Assembly (NCBI RefSeq): GCF_018402175.1
Contig: NZ_JAGYJK010000018.1
Coordinates: 62,001-126,000, forward strand
Length of the DNA stretch: 64,000 nucleotides
Origin: Yoonia sp.
Lineage (GTDB): Bacteria > Pseudomonadota > Alphaproteobacteria > Rhodobacterales > Rhodobacteraceae
Direction of reading: 5' to 3'
The notes below the pieces were generated by a model that worked only from the letters and a program-made list of their open reading frames with translations, had not been told where the DNA came from and ran no database searches. Of the stretch, positions 19,414 through 28,821 are shown in pieces. A program made the position numbers and the translations under genes. Each line of letters begins with the position of its first letter. Position 1 is the first letter of the stretch.

Positions 19414-20337
19414 ATGTCGCTCTTGCCGTTTTTCAAATCCCGCGAACCACAAACGTCTGCGGTCAATCCTGAGATCGAATCCCTTTTGCGTGATTATTCG
19501 ATCGAGGTGATGCCGCGCACCGCCGAAAAGGTCGAAAACTTCCGCGACCTGCTGCCCGCAGGCACGCGCGTCTATATCGCCCATATCGACGGCACGCCGA
19601 TTGACGACATGGTCGCCACCGCCCGCAGGCTGGCAACGGACGGCTACAAGGTCATGCCGCATTTTCCCGCCCGCATCATCAAGGACCACGCCACGCTGGC
19701 CGACTGGATCGCGCGTTATCAGGGCGAGGCGGGCGTCGATCAGGCGCTGTTGTTGGCAGGCGGCGTGGCGCAACCACAGGGTGATTTCGACAATTCCATG
19801 CAATTGATGGAAAGCGGATTATTCCGTGATTTCAAACACCTGCATGTTGCAGGTCACCCAGAGGGCAACCGCGACATCGACCATGACGGCAGCGATACCA
19901 ATGTGATGGCCGCATTGCGCTGGAAACAAAAGTTCAGCGACACATCGGATGCACAGATGGCGATGGCCACCCAATTCGCCTTCGAGGCGGGACCGATCAT
20001 CGCCTGGGCCGATGCCTTGCGCGATGCGGGCATCACGATCCCGATCCACATCGGAATCGCGGGGCCTGCGAAATTGCAGACACTGATCAAATTCGCCATC
20101 GCCTGCGGGGTTGGCCCCTCGCTCAGGGTGTTGCAAAAGCGCGCGATGGATGTGACCAAGCTGTTGCTACCCTACGAGCCGACAGAGATTGTGACGCAGC
20201 TTGCCGCGCACAAGGCCGCCAACCCCGATTTCAACATCACCCATGTGCATTTCTTCCCGCTGGGCGGGATCAAGACCAATGCGCAATGGGCCATCGACAA
20301 CGGCGGGGCCTCTGCCCTGCCCGCCTCGCAAATCTAA
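19414..20337 (+). CDS. MetF-like methylenetetrahydrofolate reductase family protein
   Basis: A 307-residue TIM-barrel protein of the methylenetetrahydrofolate reductase superfamily. Visible elements are MPRTAEKVENFRDLL near the N-terminus (the family's E-x-x-P-type strand is altered), VMPHFPARIIKDHATL near 88, ALLLAGGVAQPQGDFDNSMQLME near 120, AGHPEGNRDID near 160 and a FFPLGGIKTNAQW C-terminus. Classical MetF makes 5-methyl-THF using FAD and NADH; this branch is diverged and its activity should be tested. The ATG at 19414 follows GAAGGAGA at good spacing. The methyl-THF:corrinoid methyltransferase follows nine bases later. Confidence 0.82.
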   Translation: MSLLPFFKSREPQTSAVNPEIESLLRDYSIEVMPRTAEKVENFRDLLPAGTRVYIAHIDGTPIDDMVATARRLATDGYKVMPHFPARIIKDHATLADWIARYQGEAGVDQALLLAGGVAQPQGDFDNSMQLMESGLFRDFKHLHVAGHPEGNRDIDHDGSDTNVMAALRWKQKFSDTSDAQMAMATQFAFEAGPIIAWADALRDAGITIPIHIGIAGPAKLQTLIKFAIACGVGPSLRVLQKRAMDVTKLLLPYEPTEIVTQLAAHKAANPDFNITHVHFFPLGGIKTNAQWAIDNGGASALPASQI

Positions 20338-20346
20338 GGACGTTTC

Positions 20347-21411
20347 ATGACCCGCACCATCGTCGAATCCAAGACCAAGACCGCCATCATCGGCTTTGAC
20401 CAGCCGTTTTGCGTGATCGGGGAACGGATCAACCCCACGGGCCGCAAGATATTGGCCGAGGAATTGGAACGCGGCGATTTTTCGCGGGTCGAGGCTGACG
20501 CCATCGCGCAGGTCGCCGCCGGTGCCACGGTGCTGGATATCAATTCGGGCGCTGTCTTTTCCAACAAGATGGCCGAAGACCCGCGCTATGCCGACAATAA
20601 TTTCGTCGAACCGCCCTTGATGGCCGAATTGATCCGCCGCGTGCAGGCCGTGGTCGATGTGCCGCTGTGCATCGATTCATCCGTGCCGGGGGCCTTGGAA
20701 AACGGGCTGGCCGCCGCCGAAGGCCGCCCGCTGCTGAACTCCGTCACCGGCGAAGAAGAACGCATGGAACTGGTCCTGCCGCTGGTCAAGAAATACAACG
20801 TGCCGGTTGTGGCGATTTCCAACGACGACAGCGGGATTTCCGAAGACCCCGATGTGCGCTTTGCCGTGGCCAAGAAAATCGTCGAACGTGCCGCCGATTA
20901 CGGTATTCCCGCGCATGATATCGTTGTTGATCCTTTGGTGATGCCGATTGGCGCGATGGGGACCGCCGGTTTACAGGTCTTTACCCTTGTCCGCCGCCTG
21001 CGCGAGGAACTGGGCGTGAACACGACCTGCGGTGCATCCAACATCAGTTTCGGCCTGCCCAACCGGCACGGGATCAACAATGCCTTTTTGCCGATGGCCA
21101 TGGCCGCCGGTATGACTTCGGCGATCATGAACCCTGTCGCCCTGCCCATCGGCCCGCTGAAAATCGCCGAAAAACGCGCCGAGGCGCTGGCGGCGGGGAT
21201 TATCCTGCCCGAGGATCTGGACGACGAAACCTTTGTCACCCTGTTCGGGCTGGGATCAACCTTCCCGCGTCCGGGCAAGGAGATGGAAGCGATCCGCGCT
21301 GCGAATTTTCTGACCAACAACGATCCGTCAGGCGCGGAATGGATCAGGTTCAACCGCGCGCCGGTGAAAGACGGCGAAGGCCGCGCACGGACCGGGCGTC
21401 GGCGCAAATAA
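20347..21411 (+). CDS. Methyltetrahydrofolate:corrinoid methyltransferase (pterin-binding domain protein)
   Basis: A 354-residue pterin-binding TIM barrel. Motifs in order: VIGERINPTGRKIL near residue 23, VLDINSGAVFSNK near 60, LCIDSSVPGALENGL near 103, PLLNSVTGEEERM, VAISNDDSGI, and GASNISFGLPNRHGINN near 230. These match the methyl-THF half of MetH and the MeTr/MtrH group, which move the N5-methyl of methyl-THF to cob(I)alamin on a partner corrinoid protein. The homocysteine and B12 modules are absent, so it must act with separate subunits. The obvious candidate carrier is the protein at 289-996. It ends the operon that starts at 19089. Confidence 0.88.
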   Translation: MTRTIVESKTKTAIIGFDQPFCVIGERINPTGRKILAEELERGDFSRVEADAIAQVAAGATVLDINSGAVFSNKMAEDPRYADNNFVEPPLMAELIRRVQAVVDVPLCIDSSVPGALENGLAAAEGRPLLNSVTGEEERMELVLPLVKKYNVPVVAISNDDSGISEDPDVRFAVAKKIVERAADYGIPAHDIVVDPLVMPIGAMGTAGLQVFTLVRRLREELGVNTTCGASNISFGLPNRHGINNAFLPMAMAAGMTSAIMNPVALPIGPLKIAEKRAEALAAGIILPEDLDDETFVTLFGLGSTFPRPGKEMEAIRAANFLTNNDPSGAEWIRFNRAPVKDGEGRARTGRRRK

Positions 21412-21418
21412 CTCTTAT

Positions 21419-21454
21419 GCCTCCGGCGGGGATATTTTTACTCTGAAGATGGGG
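21419..21454 (+). repeat. Intergenic repeat, copy 3
   Basis: GCCTCCGGCGGGGATATTTT, then TACTCTGAAGATGGGG. It overlaps the 3' end of the convergent aldolase gene and supplies that gene's last codons and stop. Confidence 0.7.
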
Positions 21455-22217
21455 ATTTAAGCCGCCCTGCCAATCCGCGCAGGGCGGTGTTCAACAGGGT
21501 GACATCGGTGGATACCCCCATGAAGGTCACGCCTTTGCCAACGTAATCCGCAACGCGGCCCTCGTCGAAGGTGATGATGCCCGCGATCTTGCCCGCAGCA
21601 CGCGTGCGCGCGATGATATGGTCGATGGCGGCGATCACCTCTGGGTGGTCGGGCTGGCCGGGGTATCCCATATCGGCGGACAGATCGGCGGGGCCGACAA
21701 AGACACCGTCCACGCCGGGGGTGGCGGCGATGGCGTCGATATCGTTCAGGGCGGCACGGCTTTCGGCCTGCACCAGCAAGCAGACCTGCGCATTGGCCGT
21801 GCGCGCGTAATCGGGGATGCTGCCATAGCCAGAGGCGCGGGCGGATGATGCGCCCATACCACGGATACCGTCGGGCGGATAGCGCATGGCGCGCGCCATC
21901 AGCGCCGCTGTCGCCGCATCATCGACCATCGGGACCAGCACGGTCTGGCAGCCCTGATCGAGAACCTGCTTGACCATCCAGACCTCGGCGCTGGCGATGC
22001 GCACGACGGGGCTGGCACCGGTCGCCGCAAGGGCCTGCAATTGCGGGATCAGCCCGCTGGGCGCATTCGGCCCATGTTCGGCGTCGATCAGGCACCAGTC
22101 AAACCCCGCCAGCCCCGCCATTTCCGCGAGCTGCGCCGATCCGGTGGATAACCAGATGCCATATTGCACCTGCCCTGCAGCAAGAGCAGTTTTTAAACGG
22201 TTTTCAGGGGTTTGCAT
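21438..22217 (-). CDS. HpcH/HpaI-family aldolase
   Basis: A 259-residue class II pyruvate-type aldolase of the 2,4-dihydroxyhept-2-ene-1,7-dioate aldolase group. The conserved GIWLSTGSAQLAEMAGLAGFDW is near the N-terminus, followed by LIDAEHGPN (metal-ligand Glu-His pair), QTVLVPMVDDAATA, CLLVQAESRAALNDID and VFVGPADLSADMG with the metal-binding Asp. These enzymes cleave 4-hydroxy-2-ketoacids to pyruvate plus an aldehyde; the natural substrate is not clear. The start is the ATG at 22215-22217. The last six codons lie within the intergenic repeat at 21419. Confidence 0.9.
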   Translation of the reverse strand: MQTPENRLKTALAAGQVQYGIWLSTGSAQLAEMAGLAGFDWCLIDAEHGPNAPSGLIPQLQALAATGASPVVRIASAEVWMVKQVLDQGCQTVLVPMVDDAATAALMARAMRYPPDGIRGMGASSARASGYGSIPDYARTANAQVCLLVQAESRAALNDIDAIAATPGVDGVFVGPADLSADMGYPGQPDHPEVIAAIDHIIARTRAAGKIAGIITFDEGRVADYVGKGVTFMGVSTDVTLLNTALRGLAGRLKSPSSE

Positions 22218-22277
22218 GCTTGGCCTCGTCCAGTGTTCACGCCGATGCCACCACATCGGCGCGCCACTGGCAAGCCG

Positions 22278-23369
22278 TCAGCGATAATAAAGCGACCGGC
22301 CGTTCACAAAGACCTGCACCTTGTCGGGGCTGGCGGCCATGCGCACCGATGTGCCGCGCAGACCGGTATGAATACCGGGCAATTTGCCGATCACGGCGGC
22401 ATTGTCGCCGACCTTGTCAAAGTACAAGAGCGTCACCTCGCCCAAGGCTTCGGTGATATTGACCTTGCCTTCAAAGGCGTAATCCGCGCCATCGGTCGCA
22501 ATCATATCCTCGGGGCGGATGCCGACATTGACCTGCAGGCCCATATCGCTGTCGCGCGTCGGCGCGGCGGATGTGACAATGCCGCCGCCATGCAGCTTGA
22601 CCTTGGTGACGGGGCCAGTGCCGACAATCTCGCCCGCGAGCAGGTTCATCGCGGGGCTGCCGATGAATTGCGCGACGAATTCGTTTTCGGGCCGTTCGTA
22701 GAGTTCCAGCGGCGTGCCGACCTGTGCGATCCCCTTGTTGGCCAGCACGACGATGCGGGTGGCCAGCGTCATCGCCTCGACCTGATCATGGGTGACATAG
22801 ATCATCGTGCTGTCGGGCATCGATTCCTTGAGCTGGGCGATCTCGATCCGCGTGGCCACGCGCAGCGCGGCGTCAAGGTTCGACAGCGGCTCGTCGAACA
22901 GATACACCTTGGGGTCGCGCACGATGGACCGCCCGATCGCCACGCGCTGACGCTGGCCACCCGACAGGGCCTTGGGCAGGCGGTCCAGATAATCCTCTAG
23001 CTGCAGGATTCGGGCGGCACGGGCCACCGCCGTTGCGATGTCAGCCTTGGATTTCTTGGCCAGCTTGAGGGCAAAAGACATGTTTTCACGCACCGTCATA
23101 TGCGGATAAAGCGCATAGGACTGGAACACCATCGCGATGCCGCGCTGCGCGGGTGGCACGTCGTTCACGACCTGCCCGTCGATCTGCAATTCGCCCCCCG
23201 TGATCTTTTCCAGCCCCGCGATCATGCGCAGCAGGGTCGATTTCCCGCAGCCTGACGGCCCGACAAAGACGATCAATTCGCCCGTCTTGATATCGAGATT
23301 GATGTCCTTGAGAACATCAACGGTCCCGCCATAGGTCTTGGCGACCCCCGTCAGTTTCAGTTCAGCCAT
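22278..23369 (-). CDS. aglK: ABC transporter ATP-binding protein for alpha-glucosides
   Basis: A 363-residue MalK/UgpC-type ATPase, the motor of the agl sugar importer. Walker A is GPSGCGKSTLLRM near residue 36, Q-loop VFQSYALYPHM near 80, ABC signature ALSGGQRQRVAIGRSI near 134, Walker B YLFDEPLSNLDA and H-loop YVTHDQVEA. The C-terminal regulatory OB domain has IRPEDM near 290. It is the last gene of aglE-aglF-aglG-aglA-aglK, the order known from rhizobial agl operons. The ATG at 23367-23369 follows a purine-rich site, 23 bases after aglA. Confidence 0.92.
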   Translation of the reverse strand: MAELKLTGVAKTYGGTVDVLKDINLDIKTGELIVFVGPSGCGKSTLLRMIAGLEKITGGELQIDGQVVNDVPPAQRGIAMVFQSYALYPHMTVRENMSFALKLAKKSKADIATAVARAARILQLEDYLDRLPKALSGGQRQRVAIGRSIVRDPKVYLFDEPLSNLDAALRVATRIEIAQLKESMPDSTMIYVTHDQVEAMTLATRIVVLANKGIAQVGTPLELYERPENEFVAQFIGSPAMNLLAGEIVGTGPVTKVKLHGGGIVTSAAPTRDSDMGLQVNVGIRPEDMIATDGADYAFEGKVNITEALGEVTLLYFDKVGDNAAVIGKLPGIHTGLRGTSVRMAASPDKVQVFVNGRSLYYR

Positions 23370-23392
23370 GTCGCAACTCCCCTCACCTTGCC

Positions 23393-25036
23393 TTAGCTTT
23401 TGAGCGCGAAGCAAACCTGCCACGGACCAAAATGCAATTTGCCATCTGCCGAGATATGCGCGCTTCCCAGTTCGGCCCCGATCGGCACCCAATCCCCTGC
23501 GGGCGGGTTGAAATCGGATGGTGTTTCGCTGACGTTGAACGCGCAAAGGATCGTCTGGTCGCCCGCTGTACGGGTGAAATAGATGACATCGCCCTGCGCC
23601 TGCATCTTGTCATGCGACCCGACGCTCAGGGCCGGATGGCTGTGCCGGAATGCAATGGCGCGGCGGTAATGGTGCAGCAATGCGCCCGGTTCATCCTCTT
23701 GCGCGGCAACAGACAGGCCCAGATGTTCGGATGGCACCGGCAACCACGGGCGCACGGCGCTGAACCCGCCGTGGTGGTTGTCACGGTCCCAGACCATCGG
23801 CGTGCGGCAGCCGTCACGGCCTTTGAATTCGGGCCAGAACTGGATGCCGTAGGGGTCTTGCAGGTCCTCGAAGGCGACATCGGCCTCGGGCAGGCCCAAT
23901 TCCTCGCCCTGATAGATACAGGCCGAACCGCGCAAAGCCATCAGCAAGCTGACGAACATGCGCTGGCCGCCTGCGGGCAAGTCCCAGCGCGTGGCATGGC
24001 GCACGACATCATGGTTGGAAAAGGCCCAGCAGGCCCAGCCATCGCCCGCGACCTCATCGACCTGACGCATCACATCGACGATGCGCGCGGCGGTCGGTTT
24101 GTCCTTGGCCAGAAATTCGAACGCGTAGCACATCTGCATCAGATCGGTGCCGGCGGTATATTGGCCCATGATTTCCAGCCCGCGTTGGGCATCGCCCACC
24201 TCACCCACGGCAGCGGCGCCATAGGGTTCCATGATGGCGCGCAGGCGCGCAAGGAACTTGACGTTATCGGGGTGGTTCTTGTCGTGGATATGGTCCTGAT
24301 GGTTATAGGGGTTCACCGAAGGCGCGATATTGGCGTTGCGCATCTCTTTGGGCAGGGGCGGGTTGTCGCGCAATTGTGCGTCATGCATGTAGAAGTTGAT
24401 CGTATCGAGCCGGAACCCGTCACAGCCCCGGTTCAGCCAGAACAGCGCCACATCCAGCAGCGCATCCTGCACCGCGGGGCTGTGAAAGTTCAGATCAGGC
24501 TGCGAGACCAGAAAATTATGCAGGTAATATTGTTCGCGCCGCGCATCCCATTGCCAAGCCGATCCGCCAAAGATCGACAGCCAGTTGTTGGGCGGGGTGC
24601 CATCGGGTTTGGGGTCGGCCCAGACATACCAGTCGGATTTGTCATTGCTCCGGTTGGCGCGGCTTTCAGCGAACCAGGGATGCTGGTCGCTGGTATGGCT
24701 GAGCACAAGGTCGATCATCACGCGGATGCCAAGCCGATGCGCGGTTTCCACCACCGCATCGAAATCAGCCAGACTGCCGAACATCGGATCGACGTCGCAA
24801 TAATCGCTGACGTCATAGCCGAAATCCTTCATCGGCGAGGTGAAGAATGGCGAAATCCAGATCGCATCCACCCCCAAAGAGGCGATATACGGCAGACGCT
24901 GCACGATCCCCATAAGATCGCCGATACCGTCGCCGTTGCTGTCTTGGTAACTGCGCGGATAGATCTGATAGATCACCGCACCGCGCCACCAATCCTTGTT
25001 CACCGCCATTTCGGTGTTTGTAGCCAAAGCCGTCAT
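23393..25036 (-). CDS. aglA: Alpha-glucosidase, glycoside hydrolase family 13
   Basis: A 547-residue GH13 enzyme of the oligo-1,6-glucosidase type, cytoplasmic because no signal peptide is seen. The conserved regions are DLVLSHTSDQHPWF near residue 103, GFRLDTINFY with the nucleophile Asp near 210, VGEVGDAQRG with the acid/base Glu near 270 and FSNHDVVRH near 345. It cleaves terminal alpha-glucosyl units from imported sucrose, trehalose or maltose-like sugars. The start MTALATNTEMAVNKDWW at 25036 was chosen over a longer in-frame option because the domain begins 15 residues later. It sits between aglG and aglK. Confidence 0.93.
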   Translation of the reverse strand: MTALATNTEMAVNKDWWRGAVIYQIYPRSYQDSNGDGIGDLMGIVQRLPYIASLGVDAIWISPFFTSPMKDFGYDVSDYCDVDPMFGSLADFDAVVETAHRLGIRVMIDLVLSHTSDQHPWFAESRANRSNDKSDWYVWADPKPDGTPPNNWLSIFGGSAWQWDARREQYYLHNFLVSQPDLNFHSPAVQDALLDVALFWLNRGCDGFRLDTINFYMHDAQLRDNPPLPKEMRNANIAPSVNPYNHQDHIHDKNHPDNVKFLARLRAIMEPYGAAAVGEVGDAQRGLEIMGQYTAGTDLMQMCYAFEFLAKDKPTAARIVDVMRQVDEVAGDGWACWAFSNHDVVRHATRWDLPAGGQRMFVSLLMALRGSACIYQGEELGLPEADVAFEDLQDPYGIQFWPEFKGRDGCRTPMVWDRDNHHGGFSAVRPWLPVPSEHLGLSVAAQEDEPGALLHHYRRAIAFRHSHPALSVGSHDKMQAQGDVIYFTRTAGDQTILCAFNVSETPSDFNPPAGDWVPIGAELGSAHISADGKLHFGPWQVCFALKS

Positions 25037-25095
25037 ACTGTCTTGTCCTGTCTTGTGACGCACCGGTATTTGCCGGACGTCATACCCTCAAAAAA

Positions 25096-26250
25096 TTATT
25101 TCACTGATCCGGCCAGCAGGCCGCGCACCAGATAGCGTTGCATCGCGAAAAAGACTGCCAATGGCACCGCGATGGACACAAAGGCTGCGGTCGCCAGAAT
25201 TTCCCAATTGCCGCCGCGTGTGCCCAGCAATTCGACGATCTGGTTGGTCATCACGGTGGTTTCCCCCGTCGCGTCGATCAAGAACACTTTGGCGACCAGC
25301 AGATCGTTCCATGTCCACAGGAACTGGAAAATCGCGAAACTGGCCAGTGCGGGAAACGACAGCGGCAGGATGATTTTCGTGAAAATCTGGAAATCGGTCG
25401 CGCCATCGACTTTTGCATTTTCGATGATGTCACGCGGCAGACCGACCATGTAATTGCGCAAGAGATATATGGCCAGCGGCAGCCCGAACCCGGTATGCGC
25501 CAGCCAGGTCCCCAGATAGCCTTTGCCGATCCCGATCTCCAGATGCAGGCGCAACAGCGGGATCAGCGCCAGTTGTAGCGGCACGACCAGCAGGCCGACG
25601 ACGGCAGCAATCAACAGCGCGCGGCCCGGAAAATCCATCCACGCCAGCGCATAGGCGGCAAAGGCCGCGATCACGATGGGGATGATCGTGGCGGGGATCG
25701 TCACGGTCAGCGTGTTCAAAAACGCCCGCGTCATGCCATCGGTGCTGTCGCCGCTGAACAAGACGCGGTCGTAATTCTGCAAGGTGAATTCGGGCGGGGT
25801 CGTGGCGGTCACGAAAATGCGCTGGCCACGTCCGGTCATTTCCGTGGGGCTGGTCCAGATATAGGCACCATCGGCCTGCACGGTCAGCGTCTCGCCATCC
25901 GATAGGTCCGCGGTGTCACCGGGGGCAAATTCGCTGATCCGCAGCGACGATGTCCCCCAAGTGCTGATTTCCGCCTCGGAGCCGTCACCGAACAACTGGC
26001 CCTGCACGGAATAGACGCCATCTACCAGCATCTGCGCCCCGTCATCGCCGGGGTTGGCGGTGCGCAGGGTCAGGTTTTGTTCGCTGGCCGTCAGCGCCCC
26101 CCACCAGCCGGACCCGGAAATCTGGTCCGCTGTGCGAAACGACGACACCAGCAGGCCCAAGGTCGGGAACAGCCACAGCGCCACAAGTGCGACGACAGAT
26201 ATCTGCACGATCCAGTTCAGCGCCGATGTGCGCCCTGCGATCCCATCCAT
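25096..26250 (-). CDS. aglG: ABC transporter permease for alpha-glucosides (MalG-like)
   Basis: A 384-residue inner-membrane permease. The ABC-permease EAA loop is visible as PRDIIENAKVDGATDFQIFTKIILPL near residue 275. One helix precedes a large periplasmic insert (about residues 40-160, rich in Gly, Thr and Asp), and five helices follow. Such an insert is usual in AglG. It pairs with AglF to form the channel. Its start codon shares a base with the aglF stop, so the two are translationally coupled and made in equal amounts. Confidence 0.92.
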   Translation of the reverse strand: MDGIAGRTSALNWIVQISVVALVALWLFPTLGLLVSSFRTADQISGSGWWGALTASEQNLTLRTANPGDDGAQMLVDGVYSVQGQLFGDGSEAEISTWGTSSLRISEFAPGDTADLSDGETLTVQADGAYIWTSPTEMTGRGQRIFVTATTPPEFTLQNYDRVLFSGDSTDGMTRAFLNTLTVTIPATIIPIVIAAFAAYALAWMDFPGRALLIAAVVGLLVVPLQLALIPLLRLHLEIGIGKGYLGTWLAHTGFGLPLAIYLLRNYMVGLPRDIIENAKVDGATDFQIFTKIILPLSFPALASFAIFQFLWTWNDLLVAKVFLIDATGETTVMTNQIVELLGTRGGNWEILATAAFVSIAVPLAVFFAMQRYLVRGLLAGSVK

Positions 26251-27473
26251 CAGCGCATCTCCTTGCGGGCGTTATAGACGTTCCAGACCAGAATCGGGCT
26301 GACCAGCAACATGATGACCATGGCAGAGGCAGACCCAACCCCCCAGTCAGAGGCGCGGAACAATTTGTCGAACATGTAATTGGCCAGAACCTGCGTTTCC
26401 CATTGCCCGTTGGTCATGGCGAAAACGATATCGAACACCTTCAGCACGACCAGCGTGATCGTGGTCCAGACCACGACGATGGTGCCAGCGATCTGCGGCA
26501 TCTTGATCTTGAAAAACACCTGAAACGGGTTGGCGCCATCGACGATGGCCGCCTCGATCGTTTCTTCGGGGATACCGCGCAGGGCGGCAGACAGGATTAC
26601 CATGGCGAACCCGGTCTGGATCCAAATCAGCACCACCATCAGCAAAAACGAATTCCAACCCGGAATCGTCATCCATGTCTGTGGTTCGCCGTAAGGATGG
26701 ACATTTGTGAACGCCCCATAAGCCAGGCCCAGCGTGGCATAGATCACATAGGCCATGACCGCGATCAGCACGATGCGCAGCACCGATCCCGCGCTGGCGC
26801 CTTTTTCACGGATCGTCTGCGCATTGGTATAGGCCACAAACAGCGCCAGCACAGCCGCACAGATCATCAACGCGCCGGGCAACAGCCGCAGGATCAGGAA
26901 CGATCCGATCCCGCCGTCGAACTGAAGCCACAGCGCGTTCAGCGCCCCGATCTGGTTCTGATCGACCGGGCGAGTGTCATAGATCAGTTTGAAAATCACC
27001 GAGGCACCCACAAAGGAAATCGCCATCGGCATGAAGATCAGCGATTTGGCAAAGGCCCCCCATTTGATCCGGTCGGTCAGTTGGGCGGCCAGCAGGCCGA
27101 ATGCGGTGGATGCGGCCGGCACGATGATCAGCCACAGCATGTTGTTGCGCAACGCTTCCCAGAATTTGGGGTCGGCCATCATGCGCTGATAATTGGCAAA
27201 GCCAACAAAAGCCCCGCCCTGATTGCGGTCAGTCACCGAATACCACAGCGTCGCCACAACTGGATAGGCGAGGTACAGCCCCAGCGCAAAAATCGCGGGG
27301 AACAGGAACAGCCATGGCCGGATCAGGTTGGCACGGTTGATATTGCGGCCTGCGTTGGCGCCTTTGGCGGGCAACAGCACCTTGTCCAGAAACTGGTTCG
27401 AGAAATAGAAATATGCGACGCAGCCACCGACACCGATGATGATCGTCATGAGGCCCTGTAATGCAGGATTCAT
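26250..27473 (-). CDS. aglF: ABC transporter permease for alpha-glucosides (MalF-like)
   Basis: A 407-residue inner-membrane permease with about eight predicted helices. The EAA loop is EETIEAAIVDGANPFQVFFK near residue 295. The N-terminal helix GLMTIIIGVGGCVAYFYFS and the second helix LFLFPAIFALGLYLAYPVV are clear. It is followed by aglG with a one-base overlap and preceded by a hairpin that separates it from aglE. Confidence 0.92.
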   Translation of the reverse strand: MNPALQGLMTIIIGVGGCVAYFYFSNQFLDKVLLPAKGANAGRNINRANLIRPWLFLFPAIFALGLYLAYPVVATLWYSVTDRNQGGAFVGFANYQRMMADPKFWEALRNNMLWLIIVPAASTAFGLLAAQLTDRIKWGAFAKSLIFMPMAISFVGASVIFKLIYDTRPVDQNQIGALNALWLQFDGGIGSFLILRLLPGALMICAAVLALFVAYTNAQTIREKGASAGSVLRIVLIAVMAYVIYATLGLAYGAFTNVHPYGEPQTWMTIPGWNSFLLMVVLIWIQTGFAMVILSAALRGIPEETIEAAIVDGANPFQVFFKIKMPQIAGTIVVVWTTITLVVLKVFDIVFAMTNGQWETQVLANYMFDKLFRASDWGVGSASAMVIMLLVSPILVWNVYNARKEMR

Positions 27474-27505
27474 CGTTCAACTTCCCTCGGGCTGCGTGAT
27501 CTGTC

Positions 27506-27533
27506 GATGACCCGGCCCGCAGGCCGGATCATC
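27506..27533 (-). promoter_or_regulatory. Intercistronic hairpin between aglE and aglF
   Basis: A 12-bp stem (GATGACCCGGCC against GGCCGGATCATC, one mismatch) with a four-base loop lies between the binding-protein gene and the permease genes. Such hairpins stabilise the upstream binding-protein message or cut read-through, so that more binding protein than permease is made. Confidence 0.6.
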
Positions 27534-27555
27534 GGATGATGAAGGCGTGGCAATC

Positions 27556-28821
27556 TTACTTGATTGCGTCCCAGGATGCCTGAATACCTGCGGCAACTTC
27601 AGCTGCATCTGCACCACCGGCATAATCGACCATACCAGTCCAGAAAGACCCCGCACCCACAGCGCCCGGCATCAGGTCTGATGCGTCAAAGCGGAAGGTG
27701 GTGGCGCCCAACAGGATGTCGTTCATGCTGGCCAGCGTCGGATCACCAAAAGCGGCGCTATCAACGCCAGTGTGTGGTGTCAGGAAGCCGCCCAGACCCA
27801 TCCAGATTTCATGTGCCTCGGGTGTCTTGAGGAACTCGATCAAATCGTTGGCCGCGTCAGACGGATTGGTGATGGCCCAAAGTGTGCCGGCACCCAGAAC
27901 GGGCGAACCAAGGTCTTCGCCTTCATAAGCGGGGAAGTAGAAGAAATCTGCATCCGCGCCCACTTCGGTTCCTTCAGGGAAGAATGCGGGGATGAACGAC
28001 GCCTGACGGTGCATGTAGCACTGGGGCGGGCTGTCAAACAGGCCCTTGGGGCTGTCGCGGAAATCGGTCGTGGCCACTGCACCGGCACCACCGGCGACAA
28101 AGGCGTCGTTACGGGCGAACAGGCCGAATTGTTCGATCGCATTCACGACTTCGGGGGCGTCGAACGGCAATTCATTGCTGACCCAAGCGTCATAAACTTC
28201 GGGCGGCTGGGTGCGCAGCATCATATCCTCGACCCAGTCGGTCGCGGGCCAGCCGGTGGCACCGCCCGATCCCAGACCGATGCACCAAGGGGTGCCACCA
28301 TCCGCGACGATCTGTTCGGACAGCGCGATCAGCTGTTCCATGGTCTGCGGCACTTCGTAACCCGCATCTTCGAAGTTTTCGGGGTTGTACCAGACCAGCG
28401 ATTTCACATCGACCTTGTAGAAAAAGCCGTAAAGATCGGGGTTGCCTTCGGCATTGGCATAGGTGCCCAGATCAACCCAAGACTGACCGGCGGCATAGTT
28501 TTCCAGCAACCAATCGCCGGTGCCTGCGGGCAGCGGCGTCAGGAAACCACGGCGCGCCATATCGGCGGCAAGGCCGGGCTGCGGGAACACGGCGACATTG
28601 GGGGCAGAGCCTGCCTCGGCGTCGATCACGATCTGCTGCTCAAAGCTGTCAGAGCCTGAATAACGCACGTCATGCCCGCTTGCCGCGGCAAAGGCGGCCA
28701 GCACCTGTTCGACATTGGCCTGATCCGGCCCAAGCCATGGACCGAAAACGGTGATCTGTTCGGCCTGTGCAGCACTGCCCAAGGCAACCGCTGCCACGCT
28801 GGCATACAGTTTGAATTTCAT
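27556..28821 (-). CDS. aglE: Alpha-glucoside ABC transporter substrate-binding protein
   Basis: A 421-residue periplasmic sugar-binding protein of solute-binding family 1. The signal peptide MKFKLYASVAAVALGSAAQA is followed by mature EQITVFGPWLGPDQANVEQV. The body has VAVFPQPGLAADMARRGFL, the GFFYKVDVKSLVWYNPENF sugar-site strand and a C-terminal half of normal family length. A strong ribosome binding site (AGGAGG) lies six bases before ATG 28821, which fixes the start. It is the first gene of the agl operon and is preceded by a LacI-type operator at 28917. Confidence 0.93.
   Translation of the reverse strand: MKFKLYASVAAVALGSAAQAEQITVFGPWLGPDQANVEQVLAAFAAASGHDVRYSGSDSFEQQIVIDAEAGSAPNVAVFPQPGLAADMARRGFLTPLPAGTGDWLLENYAAGQSWVDLGTYANAEGNPDLYGFFYKVDVKSLVWYNPENFEDAGYEVPQTMEQLIALSEQIVADGGTPWCIGLGSGGATGWPATDWVEDMMLRTQPPEVYDAWVSNELPFDAPEVVNAIEQFGLFARNDAFVAGGAGAVATTDFRDSPKGLFDSPPQCYMHRQASFIPAFFPEGTEVGADADFFYFPAYEGEDLGSPVLGAGTLWAITNPSDAANDLIEFLKTPEAHEIWMGLGGFLTPHTGVDSAAFGDPTLASMNDILLGATTFRFDASDLMPGAVGAGSFWTGMVDYAGGADAAEVAAGIQASWDAIK

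Noticed and set aside
23432-25135. Long open frame opposite aglA (567 codons)
   Set aside because: It is the complement of a well-conserved GH13 gene and has no family-like motifs. High GC opens such mirror frames.
26187-27461. Long open frame opposite aglF
   Set aside because: Composition is His/Asp/Arg-rich, typical of antisense shadow; the permease on the other strand is clear.
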